Origin: Myxococcales bacterium
Lineage (GTDB): Bacteria; Myxococcota_A; Bradymonadia; Bradymonadales; Bradymonadaceae
Assembly (NCBI GenBank): GCA_007120915.1
Contig: SKMT01000110.1
Coordinates: forward strand, 1-5,414
Direction of reading: 5' to 3'
Length of the DNA: 5,414 nucleotides
Positions 1-5,414 of this stretch are shown here, piece after piece. Below the pieces are notes generated by a model. It did no database searches and was not told the origin of the DNA. It was given only the letters and a program-made list of their open reading frames with translations. The translations under genes were made by a program, and so were the position numbers. Position 1 is the stretch's first letter. Each line of letters opens with the position of its first letter.

Positions 1-905
<905 letters not shown>

Positions 906-1077
906 CTCTTCAACTCCCTTGGCTCAATCGCCAAATTAATGGTTGACACCTCTGTTGGATTCATCGGGCAGCTTGTTGGGCCGCACGTTCACGACCGCCT
1001 CGGCGCCGCCACCGAACGACCTCGAATCCGCATTCCTAGTGGATTGGCGGGGGGTTCGTCCAGTGGCGTGACCGTAG
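906..1077 (-). other. Leader between tRNA-Thr(GGU) and tuf
   Basis: This 172-nt stretch separates the last tRNA from the EF-Tu start. It holds the tuf Shine-Dalgarno (AAGGGAG, 920-914). I find no convincing internal promoter on the minus strand and no strong hairpin, so tuf is most simply read as co-transcribed with the tRNAs and released by tRNA processing at about position 1078. This is inference from layout. Confidence 0.5.
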
Positions 1078-1149
<72 letters not shown>

Positions 1150-1169
1150 ATAATGTTGGTGGTCGCCAT

Positions 1170-1196
1170 TTGCGCCGCTGTCGGCGCAATCTTTTT
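1170..1196 (+). terminator. Terminator-like hairpin in the Gly-Thr tRNA spacer, antisense orientation
   Basis: A perfect 8-bp inverted repeat, TTGCGCCG (1170-1177) and CGGCGCAA (1182-1189), encloses the 4-nt loop CTGT. On the plus strand it is followed by TC and five T (1192-1196), which is the form of an intrinsic terminator. All surrounding genes are on the minus strand, so it would stop antisense transcription. In the sense transcript the same sequence forms a spacer hairpin with an A-run on its 5' side and no U-run after it. That should not terminate, but it could guide tRNA processing. Confidence 0.45.
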
Positions 1197-1198
1197 AA

Positions 1199-1271
1199 AG
1201 CGGGAGACGGGAATCGAACCCGCGACCCTCAGCTTGGAAGGCTGATGCTCTACCGATTGAGCTACTCCCGC
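1199..1271 (-). tRNA. glyT: tRNA-Gly, anticodon UCC
   Basis: This 73-nt cloverleaf has acceptor stem GCGGGAG/CTCCCGC, D-stem GCTC/GAGC with the 8-nt loop AATCGGTA, and anticodon stem TCAGC/GCTGA with loop CTTCCAA (anticodon TCC). The T-arm is GCGGG-TTCGATT-CCCGT. The discriminator is U73, as in bacterial glycine tRNAs. CCA is not encoded; TTA follows. It is the third tRNA of the cluster, in the position of E. coli glyT, and it also reads a UCC anticodon. Confidence 0.97.
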
Positions 1272-1324
1272 AGGCAGTGGTGATGTTCCTTGTCGTTCGT
1301 TGGTTAACTCTCTCATCAGTCGGA

Positions 1325-1406
1325 TGGTGGGGGGAGGATTCGAACCTCCGAAGGCTAAGCCGCCAGATTTACAGTCTGGTCCCTTTGGCCACTCGGGTAC
1401 CCCACC
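1325..1406 (-). tRNA. tyrU: tRNA-Tyr, anticodon GUA
   Basis: This 82-nt class II tRNA has acceptor stem GGTGGGG/CCCCACC with discriminator A73, and D-stem CCC/GGG. The anticodon stem CCAGA/TCTGG carries loop CTGTAAA (anticodon GTA). The long variable arm contains the GGC-TTA-GCC stem-loop expected of bacterial tRNA-Tyr. The T-arm is GGAGG-TTCGAAT-CCTCC. CCA is not encoded; TCC follows. It is second in the cluster, as tyrU is in E. coli. Confidence 0.97.
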
Positions 1407-1435
1407 GGACGGGTGTACCTACTTGGTTTTATTTT

Positions 1436-1450
1436 CAGCGTCAACCGCTG
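1436..1450 (-). repeat. Small hairpin in the Thr-Tyr tRNA spacer
   Basis: CAGCG and CGCTG form a 5-bp inverted repeat around a 5-nt loop, followed in the sense direction by an A-rich run. It is short and could arise by chance. If real, it would be a processing spacer between tRNA-Thr(UGU) and tRNA-Tyr. Confidence 0.25.
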
Positions 1451-1473
1451 TTGTCATCGGCTCCGCAATTCCA

Positions 1474-1546
1474 AGCTGGCGACAGGACTTGAACCTGCAA
1501 CCTACTGCTTACAAAGCAGTTGCTCTGCCGGTTGAGCTACGCCAGC
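1474..1546 (-). tRNA. thrU: tRNA-Thr, anticodon UGU
   Basis: This 73-nt cloverleaf has acceptor stem GCTGGCG/CGCCAGC, D-stem GCTC/GAGC, and anticodon stem ACTGC/GCAGT with loop TTTGTAA (anticodon TGT). The T-arm is GCAGG-TTCAAGT-CCTGT, with a G-U closing pair. The discriminator is U73. CCA is not encoded; TGG follows. It is the first tRNA of the cluster, about 60 nt after the predicted transcription start, in the position of E. coli thrU. Confidence 0.97.
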
Positions 1547-1570
1547 GCCGAGTCATAGACGTCTGGTCGA

Positions 1571-1591
1571 CTCGGGTTTATTCCACCCGAG
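1571..1591 (-). promoter_or_regulatory. Leader hairpin before the first tRNA
   Basis: A perfect 7-bp inverted repeat (CTCGGGT / ACCCGAG) around a 7-nt loop lies between the predicted start point and tRNA-Thr(UGU), 24 nt before the tRNA 5' end. No U-run follows, so it is not a terminator. Trimming of the 5' leader or protection of it is a plausible role; that is inference. Confidence 0.4.
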
Positions 1592-1611
1592 GCTTCGCCA
1601 GCGGGGGCGAA

Positions 1612-1640
1612 TTGATATACGCGCCCTCACCGGGTGTCAA
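1612..1640 (-). promoter_or_regulatory. Sigma-70-type promoter of the tRNA-tuf operon
   Basis: The -35 box is TTGACA (1640-1635), a 6/6 match. After a 17-nt spacer comes TATCAA (1617-1612), a 4/6 match to the -10 box. The bases after the -10 box are very rich in G and C, the kind of discriminator known from stable-RNA promoters under stringent control in well-studied bacteria. Transcription would start near 1605 and run through all four tRNAs into tuf. The -35 box begins one base past the rlmB stop codon, so there is no room for a terminator between the genes. Confidence 0.75.
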
Positions 1641-1641
1641 G

Positions 1642-2379
1642 CTACCCCTTCAACGATCGCAGTCGATCGTAGAGCGCGATCCCGCAGGCCACCGACACGT
1701 TCAGGCTCTCCACCCCTTTGGCCATCGGGATCTCCACGCGGAAATCACACACCTTTTCGACGCCGGGGCGCATCCCCTTGTGCTCGCCACCCATCACCAC
1801 CACAGCGTCCATCTGCCAGTCGATCTGCCACAGCGGCTGCGCATCATCGGCGACGGTGCCGACGGTCCACCAGCCGCCGTCTTTGAGCTTACGAAGCGCC
1901 TTCGCCAGGTTGGTCACCCGCGCGATGGGCACCTGAAAGGCAACGCCGGCGGACGCCCGGGCGACCGCCGGGGTCATCTGAGCGGCCCGATGTTTCGGGA
2001 TCACCACCGCGTCGGCGCCCAGCGCACCGGCGCTTCGTAAGATCGCGCCCAGGTTGTGCGGGTCCTGTACCCCGGCCAGCGCCACGATCAACCCGTGGCC
2101 GTCGCTTCGGTCGGCGACGGCCCGCGCCTCGTCGAGCGTCAGATAGGGATAGTCCGACACCTTCGCGGCGATCCGCTGGTGGTTTCCACCCTCGGCGAGC
2201 CGATCCAACTCTTCGTAGCCCACGGTGCGCGTCGGGGTGTTGGTGCGATCGACCCTCTCGGCGATCGTGGCGAACTGGTGGTCTGTCAGATCGCCTGCGA
2301 CCACCACCTCTTCGACCCGGTTCGACGCCCGTGCCAGAAGCTCTTCGACGGGGTGTACTCCGTAGACGTACATGGTCAT
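1642..2379 (-). CDS. rlmB: 23S rRNA (guanosine-2'-O-)methyltransferase, RlmB/TrmH (SpoU) family
   Basis: The 245-residue protein has the length and architecture of RlmB, which methylates the ribose of a conserved guanosine in the 23S rRNA peptidyl-transferase region (G2251 in E. coli) using S-adenosylmethionine. The N-terminal substrate-binding part opens with YGVHPVEELL and contains GGNHQRIAA (64-72). The SPOUT knot domain has motif 1 LAGVQDPHNLGAILRSAGAL (Asn109, Arg115), motif 2 VMGGEHKGMRP (Glu199) and motif 3 IPMAKGVESLNVSVACGIAL (Ser225, Asn227). The ATG at 2379-2377 is preferred over the ATG at 2373 because AAGGA lies about 7 nt upstream and it forms an ATGA overlap with proS, implying translational coupling. 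A different TrmH-family target cannot be excluded from sequence alone. Confidence 0.93.
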   Translation of the reverse strand: MTMYVYGVHPVEELLARASNRVEEVVVAGDLTDHQFATIAERVDRTNTPTRTVGYEELDRLAEGGNHQRIAAKVSDYPYLTLDEARAVADRSDGHGLIVALAGVQDPHNLGAILRSAGALGADAVVIPKHRAAQMTPAVARASAGVAFQVPIARVTNLAKALRKLKDGGWWTVGTVADDAQPLWQIDWQMDAVVVMGGEHKGMRPGVEKVCDFRVEIPMAKGVESLNVSVACGIALYDRLRSLKG

Positions 2380-4112
2380 CGAAAGTCCTTCATCGCCTCG
2401 TCGACCTGCCGGATCACCTCGTCGGCCGCGTCATCGAGGGGCAGATCCTGAGAGTCCGATTCGTGGCGCCACTTCATCTCCACGTTGCCATTGGAGATCC
2501 CGCGGGCTCCAAAGACTAGCCGCAACGGGATCCCGATCAGATCGGCGTCGGCGAATTTGGCGCCGAACCCGGCGTCGCGGTCGTCCATCACCACCTCCAC
2601 CCCGGCGTCGACGAGCCGGTCATAGACCGATTCGGCGGCGTCCATCACCTCGTCGTTGTCGATGTGCAGCACCGTGATGTGCACCTGGTAAGGGGCGATG
2701 GGCATCGGCCAGATGATCCCGTCGTCGTCGTGGTTCTGCTCGACCACCGCCGCCAGAATGCGGCTGACCCCGATGCCGTAGCAGCCCATCTGCATCGGCC
2801 GGTGTTTGCCGTCTTCGTCCAGAAACAGCGCCTCCATCGACGTGGAGTACTTGTCGCCGAGCAAAAAGACGTGGCCCACCTCGATGCCGCGGTGGCTCTC
2901 CAGCGGTGTGCCGCATTCGGCGCATGCATCGCCGGCGCGCGCCTCGCGCACATCGGCGAAGGCGTCGACCTCGAAGTCGCGGTCCCAGTTGACGTTGACG
3001 TGGTGGGCATCCGCTTCGTTCGCCCCGACCACGAAGTTGCTCATCGACCGGATGCTGTGATCGGCCACCACGGGAATCTCCAAACCCACAGGGCCCGAAA
3101 AACCGACGGGCGCCCCGGTGACCTCTTTGATCTCGTCGTCGGTGGCCAGCCGAAGATCGTCGGCCTCGATGCCCGCTTCACGCAGTGCATCGCCGACTTT
3201 GACCTCATTGGCGCCGTGGTCGCCGCGAAGAAGAAGCGCCACGTGCGTGTCGTCGGCGCGGTAGATCAGCGTCTTGACGAGCTCGTCGGCGCTTCGGTCC
3301 AGAAAGTCGCATACCTCTTGGATCGTGCGCGCGTTGGGAGTGTCGACGGTCTCCATCGCCACAAAGTCGTCTTCGGTCCGGTCCGTGTCGTCGCGGCGGG
3401 TGCGCGCCTTCTCGACGTTGGCTGCATATCCGCACTCCGGACAACTGACGATCTGATCTTCACCGGTGTCGGCGAGCACCTGAAACTCGTGGGAGTGGCT
3501 GCCGCCGATGTTGCCGGTATCCGCCTCTACCGCCCGGTACTCAAAGCCGAGCCGGTCGCAGATGCGCTGGTAGGCGGCGAACATCTGGTCGTAGCTTTCT
3601 TTGGCCGCCTCCAGATTGGTGTCGAAAGAGTAGGCGTCCTTCATGATGAACTCCCGGCCGCGCATCAGCCCGAACCGGGGTCGGATCTCGTCGCGAAACT
3701 TCGTCTGGATCTGATACAGATTCAGCGGAAGCTGCTTGTAGCTTTTGATCTCACCTCGCACCAGATCGGTGATCACCTCTTCGTGGGTGGGCCCGAAGCA
3801 GAACTCGCCGTCTTTGCGATCGGTGAACCGAAGCAGCTCCGGGCCGTAGGCGTCCCATCGATCCGACTCCTTCCACAGCTTCGCGGGCTGCACCGCCGGA
3901 AGCATCACCTCCTGGGCGCCGGAGCGGTCCATCTCCTCGCGGATCACCGCCTCGATCTTGCGGATGCTGCGCCAGCCCATCGGCAGATAGTCGTAGATGC
4001 CGCGGGCAAGCTGACGGATATAACCACCGCGCACCAACAATTTGTGGCTGACGACCTCCGCGTCGGCGGGGTCTTCTTTTCGGGTCGGTACGAACATCCT
4101 GGAAAGTCGCAT
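2376..4112 (-). CDS. proS: Prolyl-tRNA synthetase, bacterial type with editing insert
   Basis: This class II synthetase charges tRNA-Pro with proline in the cytoplasm. Its 578 residues fit the bacterial type. Motif 1 ends near GAQEVMLPAVQP (65-76). Motif 2 is QIQTKFRDEIRPRFGLMRGR (134-153), followed by EFIMKDAYSF. Motif 3 contains MGCYGIGVSRILAAVVEQN (442-460). Between motifs 2 and 3, about residues 224-395, is the YbaK-like insertion that hydrolyses mischarged Ala-tRNA-Pro. It includes Lys280 in the DELVKTLIYRA segment and GDHGANEVKV (298-306). Two CxxC pairs flank it (224/227 and 397/400). The HGTP anticodon-binding domain covers about 471-578. The start MRLSRMFVPT agrees with the family, although the ribosome site is weak (only AGG about 8 nt upstream). 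The stop overlaps the rlmB start. Confidence 0.97.
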   Translation of the reverse strand: MRLSRMFVPTRKEDPADAEVVSHKLLVRGGYIRQLARGIYDYLPMGWRSIRKIEAVIREEMDRSGAQEVMLPAVQPAKLWKESDRWDAYGPELLRFTDRKDGEFCFGPTHEEVITDLVRGEIKSYKQLPLNLYQIQTKFRDEIRPRFGLMRGREFIMKDAYSFDTNLEAAKESYDQMFAAYQRICDRLGFEYRAVEADTGNIGGSHSHEFQVLADTGEDQIVSCPECGYAANVEKARTRRDDTDRTEDDFVAMETVDTPNARTIQEVCDFLDRSADELVKTLIYRADDTHVALLLRGDHGANEVKVGDALREAGIEADDLRLATDDEIKEVTGAPVGFSGPVGLEIPVVADHSIRSMSNFVVGANEADAHHVNVNWDRDFEVDAFADVREARAGDACAECGTPLESHRGIEVGHVFLLGDKYSTSMEALFLDEDGKHRPMQMGCYGIGVSRILAAVVEQNHDDDGIIWPMPIAPYQVHITVLHIDNDEVMDAAESVYDRLVDAGVEVVMDDRDAGFGAKFADADLIGIPLRLVFGARGISNGNVEMKWRHESDSQDLPLDDAADEVIRQVDEAMKDFR

Positions 4113-4164
4113 AAACGCGCCTATCGGATTGAGGGAAGAGAGTGCGAACGCATACGACAGGCGA

Positions 4165-4191
4165 ACTATCGCACCCCCGCAGAGGTGTCAA
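4165..4191 (-). promoter_or_regulatory. Possible promoter for proS-rlmB
   Basis: A 6/6 -35 box TTGACA (4191-4186) is followed after only 15 nt by GATAGT (4170-4165), a 4/6 match to the -10 box. A 17-nt spacer would give the poorer TAGTTC. The start would fall near 4158, leaving a leader of about 45 nt before proS. The short spacer lowers confidence. The heptanucleotide array begins 15 nt upstream of the -35 box, where upstream promoter contacts would normally lie. Confidence 0.4.
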
Positions 4192-4205
4192 AGGGTGAGG
4201 CAGGT

Positions 4206-4268
4206 GGTCGGTGGTGGGTGGTTGGTGGTCGGTGGTTGGTGGTCGGTGGTTGGTGGTCGGTGGTCGGT
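4206..4268. repeat. Heptanucleotide tandem array 1, nine units of GGTNGGT
   Basis: Nine head-to-tail 7-bp units, written on the plus strand as GGTNGGT, run without a gap. The variable fourth base is C,G,T,C,T,C,T,C,C in order, so the middle part is a 14-bp C/T alternation. A degenerate tenth unit (GGTGGCG) follows. The array lies upstream of the proposed proS promoter, in intergenic DNA. Seven is not a multiple of three and the units contain no stop codon, so spurious open frames cross it. The plus strand is a run of GG doublets and could form two-tier G-quadruplexes; that is inference. Confidence 0.95.
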
Positions 4269-4316
4269 GGTGGCGTCGGGAGCCACGAAGGGTCAATGGA
4301 AACTCCCCTGAAATCT

Positions 4317-4349
4317 TAGTTAGCCGGAGGCGTAGTTCAGCCGGAGGCG
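4317..4349. repeat. Two-copy 16/17-bp tandem repeat
   Basis: Unit 1 (4317-4332) and unit 2 (4333-4349) share TAGTT and AGCCGGAGGCG and differ by one inserted C. It is a small tandem duplication in the intergenic stretch between array 1 and the gene remnant. There is no sign of coding, and nothing shows a function. Confidence 0.75.
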
Positions 4350-4406
4350 TCCCTAATAGATGGCGGTGGCATGAGCACGGAGGTCGTGGGGTCAGCAGGT
4401 CATTGG

Positions 4407-4451
4407 CTACCCAACCACCGAGCCGAGGGCGAACATAATTCCCACAAACAG
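4407..4451 (-). pseudogene. Remnant of a duplicate of the neighbouring membrane-protein gene (3' end only)
   Basis: The minus strand encodes LFVGIMFALGSVVG followed by a TAG stop, closely resembling the C-terminus LFAMMFGLGLMVG plus TAG of the gene at 4512-4835. At DNA level, positions 4396-4439 match 4501-4544 at 37 of 44 bases. The match continues 11 bases past the stop codon, which points to DNA duplication rather than convergent hydrophobic sequence. Upstream, the frame reaches an in-frame TGA near 4500 with no ATG start or ribosome site and no further membrane-protein sequence. It is read as the end of a tandem paralogue that has lost its body. Confidence 0.6.
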
Positions 4452-4511
4452 ATCGGAGGTGCGCAAAACCACCGGAACTTCGAAATCGTTGTGACGCCTT
4501 CAGGTCATTGA

Positions 4512-4835
4512 CTACCCGACCATCAAGCCGAGCCCGAACATCATGGCGAACAGCACGGCAGCGACGATAAACAGCAGTACGATGCTCAGTTGCACCGCCG
4601 CACAAACAAGTCCGATGGTCACCAGGCTCTGCCCCTCCGGCGCCGAAGTGCCCTCGGCGATCTTGCGGCGCTCGATCAGCCCGCAGATCAGCGCGACGAC
4701 AGCGCCGGCGAGGGGAAGCACAATCCAACTTCCGACCCCGGTGATCACGGTCGCCCAGGCCAGTGCCGACGGCCCATTCCCCCTCTTCTGGCGCGGTGGT
4801 TCATACCGATTGTTGTGATTGACGCTTACGCTCAT
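4512..4835 (-). CDS. Small two-helix membrane protein, DUF4190-like
   Basis: This is a 107-residue protein of unknown function. A polar, basic N-terminus (residues 1-20, including NHNNRYEPPRQKRGN) is followed by a hydrophobic segment at about 23-53, the polar loop ERRKIAEGTSAPEGQS (55-70), and a second hydrophobic segment at about 71-105. The pattern of helix, then an I-x-E-R/R-R-K-I-like turn with a Gly/Glu-rich loop, then helix resembles DUF4190 proteins; this is pattern recognition, not a search result. The ATG at 4835 is chosen because GGGAG lies 7 nt upstream. The in-frame ATG at 5012 would add 59 residues of low-quality sequence without a ribosome site. There are no obvious partners, and the gene lies between two 7-bp repeat arrays. 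Confidence 0.75.
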   Translation of the reverse strand: MSVSVNHNNRYEPPRQKRGNGPSALAWATVITGVGSWIVLPLAGAVVALICGLIERRKIAEGTSAPEGQSLVTIGLVCAAVQLSIVLLFIVAAVLFAMMFGLGLMVG

Positions 4836-5038
4836 GTCGCTTCTCCCGCTGCTTACCACCACCATCGAAACCGGTCGCACACAGCCATTGCAGCATCCGG
4901 TGGGTCGGGCATCGTGTCCAAAGTGCCCGTCGTCGGTGAGAACCGCTGTCGACGCCGTGAAATTTCCGCAATTTCGGCGCCTGTTGGCCTTTGATTCTTC
5001 CGAGTCATACAAAACTTTTCAAGGGTGGAAAAGTAGGT
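4836..5038. other. Upstream region of the small membrane-protein gene
   Basis: This roughly 200-bp stretch lies between the start of the membrane-protein gene and array 2. Apart from the Shine-Dalgarno just before 4835 and the weak promoter candidate at 4994-5022, I see no gene, RNA motif or repeat. A minus-strand frame is open through it to 5012, but it looks like an N-terminal artefact. Confidence 0.5.
4994..5022 (-). promoter_or_regulatory. Weak candidate promoter for the small membrane-protein gene
   Basis: TTGAAA (5022-5017, 5/6) and AAGAAT (4999-4994, 4/6) are separated by 17 nt. Transcription would start near 4987, giving a leader of about 150 nt. It lies in an AT-richer island right beside array 2, which raises the chance of a spurious match. 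Confidence 0.3.
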
Positions 5039-5206
5039 GCTGGGCGCTGGGCGCTGGGTGCTTGGCGCTGGGTGCTTGGCGCTGGGCTCTTGGCGCTGGG
5101 CTCTTGGCGCTGGGCTCTTGGCGCTGGGCGCTGGGCGCTGGGTGCTTGGCGCTTGGCGCTGGGCGCTGGGCGCTGGGCGCTTGGCGCTTGGCGCTGGGCT
5201 CTTGGC
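5039..5206. repeat. Heptanucleotide tandem array 2, 24 units of KCTKGGY
   Basis: Twenty-four uninterrupted 7-bp units span 168 bp on the plus strand. There are four unit types: A GCTGGGC, B GCTGGGT, C GCTTGGC, D TCTTGGC. The order is A A B C B C A D A D A D A A B C C A A A C C A D, and a diverged GCCGGGG follows. Only positions 1 (G/T), 4 (G/T) and 7 (C/T) vary. The units hold no stop in any of six frames, so long overlapping open frames cross the array with 7-residue repeats (such as ALGAWRW or PAPSAQR). These are a consequence of the repeat, not evidence of coding. Confidence 0.97.
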
Positions 5207-5386
5207 GCCGGGGAGCGCATGCTGCCAGGGCGCTGACGGAAGAAACCGAGCGCAAGGGGATGTTCCCCCCCTGTGTACCAGTGGCGAATCAACGGACGGT
5301 TCGTAAATTTTGCGCCGACCCTTATCGTCGAAACTGTGACCCGCTGATGCACCTTCATCAATCTTGCGCTTCACTGATCTGATTTA
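5207..5386. other. Intergenic DNA after array 2
   Basis: No convincing gene, RNA or promoter was found in this 180-bp stretch. It contains a short GGGGA/TCCCC inverted repeat near 5257-5270 that is too small to interpret. A minus-strand frame starting at 5374 enters the array and turns into array-derived repeats, so it is not called. Confidence 0.4.
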
Positions 5387-5414
5387 ATGGCCGACGAACC
5401 GACAGAAACCAGCG
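5387..5414 (+). CDS. Possible start of a plus-strand gene, cut by window edge
   Basis: The ATG at 5387 opens MADEPTETS, an acidic polar N-terminus of a common kind, and the frame is open to the window edge (nine codons). No clear Shine-Dalgarno precedes it, and the product cannot be guessed. If real, this gene faces away from the minus-strand genes, and array 2 lies in the divergent gap between them. Confidence 0.3.

Noticed and set aside
943..954. Plus-strand TTGACACCTCTG, identical to 12 bases at the proposed proS -35 box (4191-4180, minus strand)
   Set aside because: No -10 box follows at a workable distance and no plus-strand gene lies downstream. One or two shared 12-mers are expected by chance in a window this size.
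2664..4319. 551-codon plus-strand frame opposite proS
   Set aside because: It lies antisense to a clear proS with all synthetase motifs. Its composition is that of a reversed GC-rich gene, and it runs on into array 1.
4836..5012. N-terminal extension of the small membrane protein to the ATG at 5012
   Set aside because: The added 59 residues show no recognisable feature and have no ribosome site, while the ATG at 4835 has GGGAG at ideal spacing and fits the size of small DUF4190-like proteins.
4206..5206. CRISPR array
   Set aside because: The units are directly adjacent 7-bp repeats with no spacers and no cas genes nearby.
4853..5374. Long open frames on both strands across array 2, with 7-residue repeats such as PAPSAQR or ALGAWRW
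   Set aside because: The 7-bp units contain no stop codon in any of six frames, so overlapping open frames arise automatically. No ribosome sites or domains support translation.

Overview
The window suggests a GC-rich bacterium, possibly of a deltaproteobacterial-type lineage such as Myxococcota or Bradymonadota. That lineage guess is an impression from the EF-Tu and ProS sequences and was not tested. Almost everything that can be read with confidence is translation machinery on the minus strand. In transcription order it runs proS, rlmB, tRNA-Thr(UGU), tRNA-Tyr(GUA), tRNA-Gly(UCC), tRNA-Thr(GGU), tuf. The last five genes have the same order as the thrU-tyrU-glyT-thrT-tufB operon of Escherichia coli.

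Layout by region: 1-905 is the first three quarters of the EF-Tu gene, cut by the window edge. 906-1077 is its leader. 1078-1546 holds four tRNA genes separated by 49-67 nt spacers, some with hairpins; none encodes its CCA end. A strong sigma-70-type promoter at 1612-1640 lies one base beyond the stop codon of rlmB, so tRNA-tuf transcripts can start there or come by read-through from upstream. 1642-2379 is an RlmB-type 23S rRNA 2'-O-ribose methyltransferase. It overlaps by ATGA with the bacterial-type prolyl-tRNA synthetase gene (2376-4112), which implies translational coupling.

From 4113 to the end the DNA changes character. It holds a possible proS promoter, a heptanucleotide array (9 units of GGTNGGT, 4206-4268), a two-copy 16/17-bp repeat, a short remnant matching the 3' end of the neighbouring gene, one small two-helix membrane protein gene (4512-4835, DUF4190-like), and a second heptanucleotide array (24 units, consensus KCTKGGY, 5039-5206). 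After that comes mostly featureless DNA, with a possible plus-strand gene start at 5387. Long open frames across the arrays occur because the 7-bp units contain no stop in any frame; they are not taken as genes.

No new multi-gene system is visible. The observations most worth a second look are the paired 7-bp arrays flanking the small membrane-protein gene, the degraded duplicate of that gene's 3' end, and an antisense-oriented terminator-like hairpin inside the tRNA cluster.
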